Shown here piece after piece: positions 45,238 through 53,169 of a stretch of 64,000 nucleotides of DNA. Source of the DNA: JAHELQ01 sp964491915 (GTDB lineage Bacteria > Acidobacteriota > Aminicenantia > UBA2199); contig CAZBHS010000021.1 of NCBI GenBank assembly GCA_964491915.1, positions 21,741 through 85,740 of the forward strand. Reading direction: 5' to 3'. How positions within the stretch are numbered: position 1 is the first letter of the stretch; each line of letters begins with the position of its first letter. The position numbers and the translations under genes are program-made. The notes under the pieces are model-generated. The model saw only the letters and a program-made list of their open reading frames with translations. It made no database searches and was not told the DNA's origin.

Positions 45238-46428
45238 TTATTTGGCCAGGTAGCCTTTCGGATAATATTTTTTTACTTTGCGATCTTTTACATCGATAGC
45301 GATGGTTCTAAACATCCCATCAGCTTGAGGAGCGGGAGAATAGAAATCCACCAGATAATAATCGTCGCAAAATCCGCCTACCCGCTTCAACGCGGCTTCC
45401 GGCCTGGCGGTTGTCTCCAGCACTCCGCCGGTAATATCCGCGATTTTGGAGAGCATATTGTAAACATCCTGCGAATTGTCCTTCATTACAAAACGACGAT
45501 CACGGCTCGAGGGCTTGGTCAGATACAAAAAATGGGCGCAAATGCCGGAATTGACCAATGTCTCCCCCACCATCTTCATATCCATGGTCTCTTTGCTTTC
45601 GTCGGACTCGAACACATCCATGGCGTCGAATTTCAGATCTTTGTTTTTCTGCAAATTACTCATGGTGCTACGAACCGGAATCGGTCTCAACTCCTGGTTA
45701 TAAAACACCACCAGATGCGTCTGTCCTGGCTGCGTTTTAAAAATATCGGCCAACTTGAGCAACAACCCGTCATTCAACTTCCGTGCCTGCCTCATATTTT
45801 CCAACATCTGACGGTACTGAATCAAAAGCGATTTCACATCAGTGCCCGAAGTGCCGCCCATGCTCATTGAATCACCGTCCACTCCCATCTTGAGCTCTGT
45901 CACCACCTGCTTCATCTGCTCCACCACATTCAAGTAATTGGAGGCCCCCACAGGCACATCCCGCTTCAACACAGTCTTGGCCGCCGTGATCAACTCTCCA
46001 GTGGATTTCGCCTTCAAGGTCTGCTGCGAAAAGGTATACGGTTTCAGAGGGGTCAACAATATCAACTGATCCCCTTTCTTCAAAACTTCCTCAAAGAAAT
46101 AATCCACACTATCTGCGATCTTGGAATTATATTCGTTAATATTATAAAGCAAAATAAAATTGCGGTTCATCGCCGGCTTCATGCCCTTGATCCCGTCGGT
46201 CTTCTCCACCTTATTGTTCTTGACCAACCGCAGGGCCGCAACCTCGGCCGCCTGACCATTCTCAGTCACGACAACCGCGTCCCTGGCCAGGTCTCCGACA
46301 AACTCCCCCGAGTCATAGGCCCTCAACGCCACGGACACTACCTTCTTCTCCTGTCCAAACACAGGACCACTCACCACCAACGACGCAACAAACAAACAGA
46401 CAAAACTCCAACGAATCCAACTCTTCAT
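45238..46428 (-). CDS. Exported VWFA-related domain protein
   Basis: About 396 residues, signal peptide to about residue 25 (SGPVFG-QEK). It fits the VWFA-related family common in Acidobacteriota-like bacteria: an N-terminal beta segment (VVSVALRAYDSGEFVGDLARD), then a VWA-like fold with NFILLYNINEY where the metal-site DxSxS would sit, so metal binding is doubtful. The role is unknown. ATG 46428 follows GGAGG at 6 nt. A TATAAT at 46482-46487 on the minus strand suggests its own promoter. Confidence 0.72.
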   Translation of the reverse strand: MKSWIRWSFVCLFVASLVVSGPVFGQEKKVVSVALRAYDSGEFVGDLARDAVVVTENGQAAEVAALRLVKNNKVEKTDGIKGMKPAMNRNFILLYNINEYNSKIADSVDYFFEEVLKKGDQLILLTPLKPYTFSQQTLKAKSTGELITAAKTVLKRDVPVGASNYLNVVEQMKQVVTELKMGVDGDSMSMGGTSGTDVKSLLIQYRQMLENMRQARKLNDGLLLKLADIFKTQPGQTHLVVFYNQELRPIPVRSTMSNLQKNKDLKFDAMDVFESDESKETMDMKMVGETLVNSGICAHFLYLTKPSSRDRRFVMKDNSQDVYNMLSKIADITGGVLETTARPEAALKRVGGFCDDYYLVDFYSPAPQADGMFRTIAIDVKDRKVKKYYPKGYLAK

Positions 46429-46530
46429 CAAATACCTCCAATAAACTAATACGGCCCCAAACTCAAAGACCGGACCCCCAAATTATACCACCCCCCCAAA
46501 TAATTTTCACCCTATTGGAAAAATCGACAA

Positions 46531-47607
46531 TCAAGTAAGTGTAATCTCCTTACTCATAAAATGATAGTTTCTTTCAAGCAATGATTGTTTGAACCGTTCG
46601 ATAAATGTCTCAACCACCCCGCTCGATTTCATCGCATCCTCATCCAGCCCAATATCCTTCAAAAAGCCCGTCTCTCTAGTATCGACAAAGCTTGCCCGGA
46701 CTCTTCCTCTCCCGCGCATATCCTTGAACAGAGGATGGCTGGAAAAAAAGTCGAACAGCTCATCTATCTTGTCAAAAGGCGGAGCCACGACGCAAGTTGC
46801 CGAGACATTGCGATCAAAATAGTCTCGATTATACTGCCGGATAAGTTCCAAATTCTTTATTATCGTGTCGAACGTCCCTTCGCCATCGCGAAAAACTCTA
46901 TAGCGGTCATGCATGGATTTCGGCCCGTCCAAACTGATCAACAGCGCGAAATCATGTTCGATAAAAAAACCGATCATCTCTTTATTAAAGAGGGTGCCGT
47001 TGGTAGTAAAACTAAAGGTATATTTCGAACCCTCAGGTTTTTGCCGCACATATCCGACCGCCTCTTTCATCAAACCATACCTCAACAACGGTTCGCCCCC
47101 ATAAAACGAAATATGAGATTGCTCATCACCCCGACTCTTTTCATAATAAAAATCAATAGCCTCGAACAAAACATCCCGGCCCATATGCAACGAGTGAGTC
47201 CCCGATGAGGCATAATGCCCGGAGACCTGACAATACCGGCAATCAAGATTGCACTCCTTCGTCAACTCCAGAACCATTTGCGGAAATCCATTCCCATGAA
47301 TCCGCCTCACATCCTCTCCGCTATTAATCCCCACCGCCAACCGCTTCGGCCGATGAGAAGAAAACAATCCATGCTCCGCAACCGCGCCTCGAATCGTCTC
47401 GACCGCCTCATCAATCTCTTCATCATTATAATCCCAACCAATCGCCTCCCCATCAGTCAACAAATCCCCATCTCGCCAGCGATCAATCACATCATAAACA
47501 ACCCGCTCCACCTCAACGATCCGGTTGGTATTGACATCATAAACAAAATACCCCCCGCCAAACCCAAACGTCTTGACAAACGGTCCCAAACAAACCTCAT
47601 CCGCCAT
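46531..47607 (-). CDS. Radical SAM peptide-maturase-like protein lacking SPASM
   Basis: A protein of 358 residues. An N-terminal domain (about 1-90; YFVYDVNTNRIVEVERVVYD and on) matches the layout of SCIFF/ranthipeptide-type maturases and of the 514-aa paralogue at 49533. The radical SAM core (about 105-300) has CxxxCxxC (KECNLDCRYC), SFYGGEPLL and LISLDGPKSMHDRYR. The protein ends just where the paralogue goes into its Cys-rich SPASM region, and no continuation is found in other frames downstream. It may be a truncated gene or a helper that works with the full enzyme. The start follows GGAAGGAG. It is the last gene of the Cys-rich peptide cluster. Confidence 0.82.
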   Translation of the reverse strand: MADEVCLGPFVKTFGFGGGYFVYDVNTNRIVEVERVVYDVIDRWRDGDLLTDGEAIGWDYNDEEIDEAVETIRGAVAEHGLFSSHRPKRLAVGINSGEDVRRIHGNGFPQMVLELTKECNLDCRYCQVSGHYASSGTHSLHMGRDVLFEAIDFYYEKSRGDEQSHISFYGGEPLLRYGLMKEAVGYVRQKPEGSKYTFSFTTNGTLFNKEMIGFFIEHDFALLISLDGPKSMHDRYRVFRDGEGTFDTIIKNLELIRQYNRDYFDRNVSATCVVAPPFDKIDELFDFFSSHPLFKDMRGRGRVRASFVDTRETGFLKDIGLDEDAMKSSGVVETFIERFKQSLLERNYHFMSKEITLT

Positions 47608-47734
47608 CGTATTCTCCTTCCCTCATTCATTGAGCAAATGCAAACTTGGAATAAAAAATTTCTATTACTTCCTTCGAGGTCTTCTCCAAATCCTGGTTAA
47701 CTTATCATTAAACAAGGAAATTGCTAATTTCAGC

Positions 47735-47965
47735 TCATAGTGGTGGATATATATATGAATAAATATTTCGGTATTCATTTATAAAATCTGAATGTAAAAG
47801 TTCAATGCTACAAGTACAACTGCAATAACAACCATTGTTTTCCGTTCCTCCAACGGCAAGGTTAGTTCCGCTCATCCCGATTGGGCAACCACACGCGCAC
47901 ATACCTCCAAACGCTTGATCTAATTCCGATGGATCTAGCTCTATTCCGCTTTTAATAATTTTCAT
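47735..47965 (-). CDS. Seven-Cys RiPP precursor, copy 2
   Basis: A peptide of 76 residues. The leader MKIIKSGIELDPSELD ends in a Gly-Gly (20-21), followed by a Cys-rich core with C-A-C-G-C, an 18-residue spacer, and C-Y-C-S-C-T-C, then a Tyr-rich tail ending IYPPL. The leader, the Gly-Gly, all seven Cys positions and the Pro-Pro end are shared with the peptide at 49270. This marks a pair of paralogous precursors of a modified peptide. The start follows AAAGGAG at 7 nt. The radical SAM gene lies 127 bp downstream. Confidence 0.82.
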   Translation of the reverse strand: MKIIKSGIELDPSELDQAFGGMCACGCPIGMSGTNLAVGGTENNGCYCSCTCSIELLHSDFINEYRNIYSYIYPPL

Positions 47966-48028
47966 ATAAATCTCCTTTCCTGAAATTTCTAGCTATATTG
48001 AGTCTTCTACAAAAATCCCAAAACATTA

Positions 48029-49231
48029 TTATTTTTTTTTTAAATCAAACTCAAATTCAAGAATACTTGGTCCTAAGACCTCATCTACAGCAAATAAATG
48101 GTTACCTCTAACCAGAAGATGATTGTAAGGTAATTTAACAGACGAACCTGCAATCACTTTACCTTCCTTATTAAAGACTAATATCCTATTATATTTTGGA
48201 TATTCATCGACATTAATATTCGGTCTTATAATTTTCATCATTCCATTTGCCCCCCCTTCAGTTCGAACCTCTGTCTTTTTGGATTCCTCCTCAGATAGAA
48301 CTCGGTATGGGGAAACAATAAAAATTCTCTGCTTAGAGTCTATAGCAAGCGCGCTAAAGAGTGAAAGCCACTGCTTTCCTTTTTTTCTATAATATTGGCC
48401 ATTACGAAATTCCCTGGTATCCTCACCTGTATTGTGTATAATAACATCTTTACCGTCAGGGGTTAATTCTAGTCTTACGTCTGGAATTTCGAAAGGCACT
48501 TCAAAAGTGATGCATTTCAATAGTTTTCCATCCGGAGAGAATTTTCGAATAACAGGAGCGTGCGCGCTTGCAACATATATATTATCACATCCATCCATTG
48601 CAACATGGAATTTTTCAGAACCAAAGTAATCTTCTGACCTGTCATGGTAGTTTCCAATTTCACGAAGAACTTCCCCTTTCTTATTTTTTACAAATAAAAT
48701 TTTCCTTGATTTGTATGTTCTATAGGGATTATATAAAATAAATTCTGCCTTCGCATTAACTCCCATCCAATTTACAAGCGAATCTAACTTGATTATCTCA
48801 AGCCCCTTCCCCTTTTGATCGAAGATTTGGATTCTCATCCCATTGAATTCATGGACTGCTAAAAAGCCACCAGGGAAAAGACTCAGTGAGGCCGGACCCA
48901 AAAAATCTCCAGGTCCCTTCCCTTTTCTTCCGATTGTTCTTAAATACTCCCAATTAGAATCAAAGACCTTGATATGATGAATAACTGGATCGCATACATA
49001 TAAATCACCATTTTTTGTAGCACAGATATCAGAAACGGATTTAAAAATTTTGTTTAAATCCTCTTCACCATCTCCACCCATTTGTCTCACCTGTCTTAAA
49101 TCCAATAATTTATTACAGTTTTCAATTTCCTGGTTATTATTCTGAATTAATATGGAGCCAGTTACTCCAGTATTCAAAAAAGTTAGAAAACAGCAGAACA
49201 AAAAAATACTTCCAATAGAAATCTTAGTCAT
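48029..49231 (-). CDS. Secreted 6-bladed beta-propeller (NHL-like) protein
   Basis: A protein of 400 residues with a signal peptide (about 1-26) and six or so blades with NHL-like units (DICATKNGDLYVCDPVIHHI, FHVAMDGCDNIYVASAHAP, ALAIDSKQRIFIVSPYRV, ILVFNKEGKVIAGSSVKL). GKGPGDFLGP is a signature of the 6-bladed propeller group. It has no catalytic motif and is likely a binding protein on the outer surface or in the periplasm. It sits between two precursor genes with gaps of 38 and 63 bp, so it is part of their operon and may bind the mature peptide. Confidence 0.78.
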   Translation of the reverse strand: MTKISIGSIFLFCCFLTFLNTGVTGSILIQNNNQEIENCNKLLDLRQVRQMGGDGEEDLNKIFKSVSDICATKNGDLYVCDPVIHHIKVFDSNWEYLRTIGRKGKGPGDFLGPASLSLFPGGFLAVHEFNGMRIQIFDQKGKGLEIIKLDSLVNWMGVNAKAEFILYNPYRTYKSRKILFVKNKKGEVLREIGNYHDRSEDYFGSEKFHVAMDGCDNIYVASAHAPVIRKFSPDGKLLKCITFEVPFEIPDVRLELTPDGKDVIIHNTGEDTREFRNGQYYRKKGKQWLSLFSALAIDSKQRIFIVSPYRVLSEEESKKTEVRTEGGANGMMKIIRPNINVDEYPKYNRILVFNKEGKVIAGSSVKLPYNHLLVRGNHLFAVDEVLGPSILEFEFDLKKK

Positions 49232-49269
49232 TTAAAAAACCTCAATTCATTTGCTGAGCAAGCAGACTA

Positions 49270-49506
49270 TTAAGCTGGTGGATTAATTTGAATGTATCCA
49301 CCATAAAAATCATAATTCCATTCACTTGAATATAACCCAGTAGAGGAATTGCATGTACATCCACAATAACAACTACCATTTTCTTCACCAAGAACACTCA
49401 TTCTCATTCCATTGTATCCAATATCACATCCACACGAACATAAACCACCTTTTACCTCATCCAATTCTGAAGGTTCCATTTCGATTCCGCTTTTTAAGAT
49501 CTTCAT
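49270..49506 (-). CDS. Seven-Cys RiPP precursor, copy 1
   Basis: A peptide of 78 residues. Leader MKILKSGIEMEPSELDEVKGG, then C-S-C-G-C, an 18-residue spacer (with NG, VLGEENGS) and C-Y-C-G-C-T-C, then a tail rich in Tyr and Trp ending INPPA. The seven Cys spacings equal those of the copy at 47735 although the spacer and tail differ, as expected if the enzyme constrains the cysteines. The start follows CAAGGAG. It lies 26 bp after the stop of the full-length radical SAM/SPASM gene. Confidence 0.85.
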   Translation of the reverse strand: MKILKSGIEMEPSELDEVKGGLCSCGCDIGYNGMRMSVLGEENGSCYCGCTCNSSTGLYSSEWNYDFYGGYIQINPPA

Positions 49507-49532
49507 CTTAGTCTCCTTGTTATATATTAATT

Positions 49533-51077
49533 CTAACTTAGATCATATTTGTATAAATATTGCAGCTTTTCCGGGTGTTGTTCCATGAGGGTGGAGAAAT
49601 ATTCCAGGATTCGCTCCTGGGAGTTGACACGGGAACGGCAATTGTCGCGTTTTTTTTGCAGGTCGAACGTTCCTTCGTCATTGAAGGCCAGGATATAGCA
49701 TAATTCACACATCCTCACTGCCCAACAGCGGCTGCAATCATTCAGGCTTTCACGAGCGTAATCTTCGATGTAATGTTTCTTGATGGATTCAACATCAAAA
49801 TCCTGGTTCACGTGCCCGAGGGGTGGAGCGAAGTCCGTCATTTTCTCGCACATTTGAATCGTTCCGTCTGCGGATACATAGCTTTTTCGGTGTCCAGGGA
49901 CGCAACATCCATTCAGGAGACACTGATTTGTAGGATGTTTGAATACCGGACGTTTCATGATTCTCGCCAATTGCTTCTCGATTACTCCTCTTACCATTGG
50001 AGCCGAGTCTCCGAAACTCTCGCGGTAGTTCTCGAAGGCCCATTGCAAAAGATCTTTATCCTCATTCACATCAACTGCTTCGATGTTTGGAACAGGTATG
50101 GTTCGCGAACTGGGATACGATGTGGTGATATCGATGTCGGACAACCACTCCTGGTCTTTGAAATATTGGAACAGCTCATCGAGTTTCGCCTGCCCAAATG
50201 GAGGGGTATAGACAATGTTCAAGGATACTGATCCTTTTTTTATTGCCCTCTGTTTATCAATAAGAATTTTTAGCCCTTCGAGGGTTTTATCGAAGCTGCC
50301 GTCGCCGCTGCGATCTTTGCGGAACGCGTCATGATAACGTTCCGGTCCGTCGAAACTGACCAATACCGAAAAATCGTTTTTCATTAAAAATTCAGCCATT
50401 TCATGGGTGATGAGCGTAGCATTGGTGGTGCAATGAAATAGCAACTCTCTCTTGCCGAACAACGCCTTCGTATATTCGACCAGTTGTTTGATCATAGGGA
50501 ACTGGAGCATGGGCTCGCCGCCATAGAAACCGAGGGCCACTTTTTTCGTCTCCCTCGATCTTGATTCCAATATGCGAATCGCTTGCCTGGCTGTTTCCAG
50601 ACTCATACTTTTGCGCTCATGATTCCTGCTTCGGGCCACAAAATCATTGTAAATACAATACACACAGCGCAAGTTGCAATCCTGGGTGACTTCCAGAGTC
50701 ATTGATTGAACGGACGAGGCCAGCATTTTACCAATATCTTTCTTGAAATGATCGGCCAATCCGAAGGACTCGATCCTCTGCACTTTCAAAATATGTTCTT
50801 GCTCCACCGCCTCTTTAATTTCATCCGCCGCTCGGCAGAGCTCTTCCTCGCCGAATCGTTCGATAAAGTTTCGAACCGCGGTCTCCACATCAGCGGCCCC
50901 CATCAAATCCGACAACAACAGGTAAACCTCTCTCCGGCACTCGAGGATTTTGTTTGTCCCGGTATCATAAAGATAAAAAAAACTCTCGGATTCATACAAT
51001 TTAGCCAGTGGTATTTCCGGCTCAAATACAGTTTTTAAAAATCGCGATGGTGTTTCACTATCCAGTTTCTTATACAA
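49533..51077 (-). CDS. Radical SAM/SPASM peptide maturase
   Basis: A protein of 514 residues. N-terminal recognition-type domain (about 30-100), radical SAM core (about 120-320; CxxxCxxC in QDCNLRCVYC, GFYGGEPML, LVSFDGPERYHD), and a C-terminal SPASM domain (about 385-500) with Cys in NQCLLNGCC, IQMCEKM, LNDCSRC, VRMCELC and DNC. It should use S-adenosylmethionine to make radical cross-links (for example thioethers from Cys) in the adjacent precursors. The start is TTG, preceded by AGGTG at 7 nt; no ATG occurs before the core. It is the first gene after the promoter at 51110-51138. Confidence 0.88.
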   Translation of the reverse strand: MYKKLDSETPSRFLKTVFEPEIPLAKLYESESFFYLYDTGTNKILECRREVYLLLSDLMGAADVETAVRNFIERFGEEELCRAADEIKEAVEQEHILKVQRIESFGLADHFKKDIGKMLASSVQSMTLEVTQDCNLRCVYCIYNDFVARSRNHERKSMSLETARQAIRILESRSRETKKVALGFYGGEPMLQFPMIKQLVEYTKALFGKRELLFHCTTNATLITHEMAEFLMKNDFSVLVSFDGPERYHDAFRKDRSGDGSFDKTLEGLKILIDKQRAIKKGSVSLNIVYTPPFGQAKLDELFQYFKDQEWLSDIDITTSYPSSRTIPVPNIEAVDVNEDKDLLQWAFENYRESFGDSAPMVRGVIEKQLARIMKRPVFKHPTNQCLLNGCCVPGHRKSYVSADGTIQMCEKMTDFAPPLGHVNQDFDVESIKKHYIEDYARESLNDCSRCWAVRMCELCYILAFNDEGTFDLQKKRDNCRSRVNSQERILEYFSTLMEQHPEKLQYLYKYDLS

Positions 51078-51109
51078 ATGATTTCACCTAATCCTCTATT
51101 TAATAGACA

Positions 51110-51138
51110 ATATTAGCAAACCCCTAAAAAGCAGTCAA
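51110..51138 (-). promoter_or_regulatory. sigma70-type promoter for the Cys-rich peptide operon
   Basis: On the minus strand, TTGACT (51133-51138) and TAATAT (51110-51115) have a 17-nt spacer. Predicted start near 51103, 26 nt before the TTG start of the maturase. Confidence 0.65.
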
Positions 51139-51193
51139 TGCATTTTGAGTAAAAAAAGTCAACGAGTCACGAAGTGAACAGAAAAAATACACT

Positions 51194-51204
51194 CACCTGT
51201 CCCC
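51194..51204 (-). repeat. GGGGACAGGTG motif copy
   Basis: Minus-strand GGGGACAGGTG, opposite in orientation to the two copies at 53039 and 54777. It lies in the 235-bp gap between the peptide operon and the ATPase module. Confidence 0.5.
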
Positions 51205-51235
51205 TACAGTTCCCCCCTACTGTTCCTTCAAACGT

Positions 51236-51264
51236 TTGACATCGGGGGTGTTTTTCCGTATATT
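51236..51264 (+). promoter_or_regulatory. sigma70-type promoter for the broken ATPase gene
   Basis: TTGACA (51236-51241) and TATATT (51259-51264) have a 17-nt spacer. The promoter looks intact although the gene is not. Confidence 0.6.
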
Positions 51265-51312
51265 TAGTGAAATGATAACGACCGGAACCATTAGTTTGAA
51301 TGGAGGAATCTT

Positions 51313-52551
51313 ATGGCTTTGATCGAAGGCTTTCGTATACAGAATTATCGAGCCCTCAAAGATATTGCTATGGGGCGTATCGGAACCGACAAGTAGCTAC
51401 GTAAAGCAGCGCCATTGACTCCTTTGACTGCTGTTATCGGAAAAAATGGAGTCGGGAAGAGTTCGATATTCGATGCGTTTGGATTTTTAGCCGATTGCAT
51501 GGAAGCTGATCTCGAAACAGCATGCAACGCAAGGGGACGTGGCGGATTCGATAAATTGGCAACCAATGGAACCGATGATCCGATTAAAATAACTATTTAT
51601 TATCGAGAATCTAAAAACGACCGGCCGATAACATATGAGATTTCGATCGGCAAAGACCGGAATAATCTGCCAATCGTTCTAAATGAAAGGTTACAGCAAC
51701 GAGCGAAGAATCGATCGCATGGTTCGCCAAGATCGTTTCTGTTTCTTAAAGAAGGGAAAGAGACGGTTTGGATTGGAGACGATGCGCTGGAAGGCGTGAG
51801 TGACGAAGCACAGAAAAAAGAGGTGAAATTCAGCCCCCGCAAATTGGCGATTGTGTCCTTAGCGGAGCAGTATGCGGAAAATCCCAGAATAGCAAAATTC
51901 AAAGATTTTATCCGGGCCTGGTATTTAAGCTATTTTTATCCGGATGCCGCCCGGCAGATACCGCAGGCCGGAGTTCAGAAACACCTTAATCTTCACGGCG
52001 ATAATGTTGGGAATGTCGTTCAATACCTCGAGAGAAATCATCCGAAAATTTTAAGAAATATACTTGAAGATATATCCGAAAAGATACCCGGGATTGGAAC
52101 AATCAAGACCCACCGGGATGAAATAACTAATAATCTTTATCTGTTATTTCAAGACAAAGGATTCGCAAAGCCCTTCACCCAGCAACAAATGTCGGATGGA
52201 ACACTTAAAATGTTCTGCTACATGCTGCTGTTGCAAGATCCGGATCCGCCCCCGTTCATCTGTATCGAGGAACCGGAAAACGGTCTCTATCACAAACTTC
52301 TCGAAACTCTTGCAGCGGAATTTAGAGCGCACGCCACCGGGCTCAAAGGCGGTTCGCAGGTTTTTATCACCACCCACCAACCATATTTTGTGGATGCCTT
52401 GGAGTCGGAAGAGGTTTGGGTATTAGAGAAAGAGGAAAACGGATTTTCAACAATTAAACGGGCGAGCGAGTATTCATACGTAAAAGCAATGGCGGATGAA
52501 GGCCAGCCGCTAGGAGCGTTACGGTACAGCGATTATTTCAATTCGAGGTAG
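51313..52551 (+). pseudogene. AAA15/AAA_21 ATPase (OLD/RloA-like) with in-frame amber stop
   Basis: From ATG 51313 (after GGAGG) the frame reads MALIEGFRIQNYRALKDIAM and reaches a TAG at 51394-51396 (codon 28). The same frame then continues to 52551 with VIGKNGVGKSSIFDAF (Walker A), QMSDGTLKMFCYML (signature), ICIEEPENGLYH (Walker B) and FITTHQPYFVDALE. No other frameshift is visible. Restart at a TTG (51415) would lose the first beta strands. Such ATPases pair with Toprim or DUF4276 partners in phage-defence-like modules. The downstream gene is also damaged, so this reads as decay, unless amber is suppressed. Confidence 0.75.
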
Positions 52552-52557
52552 CACAGC

Positions 52558-53005
52558 ATGCATTTCGAGATACTGGTGGAAGGCCAGACAGAAAAGACAG
52601 CATTATCAATCCTTTTGGAAAAAATTCAAGAAGGAACTCGAAAGCGTCCTGGAAACATGCCCTAAAAAACCAACGACGCTTTTTCGGATAGCAATCGAAG
52701 AATTGGAAGCCTGGTTTCTCGGAGACCGGCAAGCCATTTTCAAAGCGTATCCAAAAGCTAAAACCGATGTATTGAAAGCATACGAGCAGGATTCGCAATG
52801 CGGCACATGGGAAGAGCTGGCTAAAGCAATCGAACCGGGTGGACTACAGGAACTACAAAAGCATGGCCGTCGATCCAGGCGAATTCTTGATCGAAAAAGA
52901 CAATGGGCGGCGGCGATCTGCCCAAATATGGATGTCGAAAGCAACAAATCTCCAAGTTTTCGCGCTTTTCGAGACGGTATCAGAAAGTTAGCCGCTCATA
53001 GATAA
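52558..53005 (+). pseudogene. DUF4276 family gene, internally deleted and frameshifted
   Basis: The first frame gives MHFEILVEGQTEKTALSILL and ends after 35 codons. A different frame then gives KFKKELESVLETCPKKPTT, followed by FRIAIEELEAWFLGDRQAIF to 53005. Both ends match DUF4276, but family members have about 60-70 more residues between them (including a conserved acidic CDLDD-type segment), which are missing here. A deletion with frame change near 52622-52630 explains this. It begins 7 nt after the ATPase stop, so the two were an operon. Confidence 0.7.
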
Positions 53006-53038
53006 CAATCCCTTGGGTAGACACTCATAAAGAAAGAA

Positions 53039-53050
53039 GGGGACAGGTGC
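53039..53050 (+). repeat. GGGGACAGGTGC motif copy
   Basis: A 12-mer, identical to the copy at 54777, placed 34 bp after the DUF4276 remnant. Confidence 0.5.
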
Positions 53051-53169
53051 TTTTCGTTCTAAGTAGATTTGGGAATTAGTTGTGGAGAACAAAAAAATTG
53101 TGGAGTCCGTAGTATTTTTTTGGGGCTGGATGGCCGGGGGTGGATGGGACATGAAAAGGAGACGTGAAG

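Noticed and set aside
46240..46430. Repeated ACAAAC-type words read as a repeat array
   Set aside because: They are the signal-peptide codons of the VWFA-related gene on the minus strand, with no regular spacing.
51394..51396. TAG as a pyrrolysine codon
   Set aside because: It lies in a variable linker of an ATPase family not known to use pyrrolysine, no pyl genes are seen, and the partner gene is also broken.
52620..52640. Programmed frameshift in the DUF4276 gene
   Set aside because: A run of As (GGAAAAAATTC) is present, but about 60-70 family residues are also missing, so a deletion explains it better.
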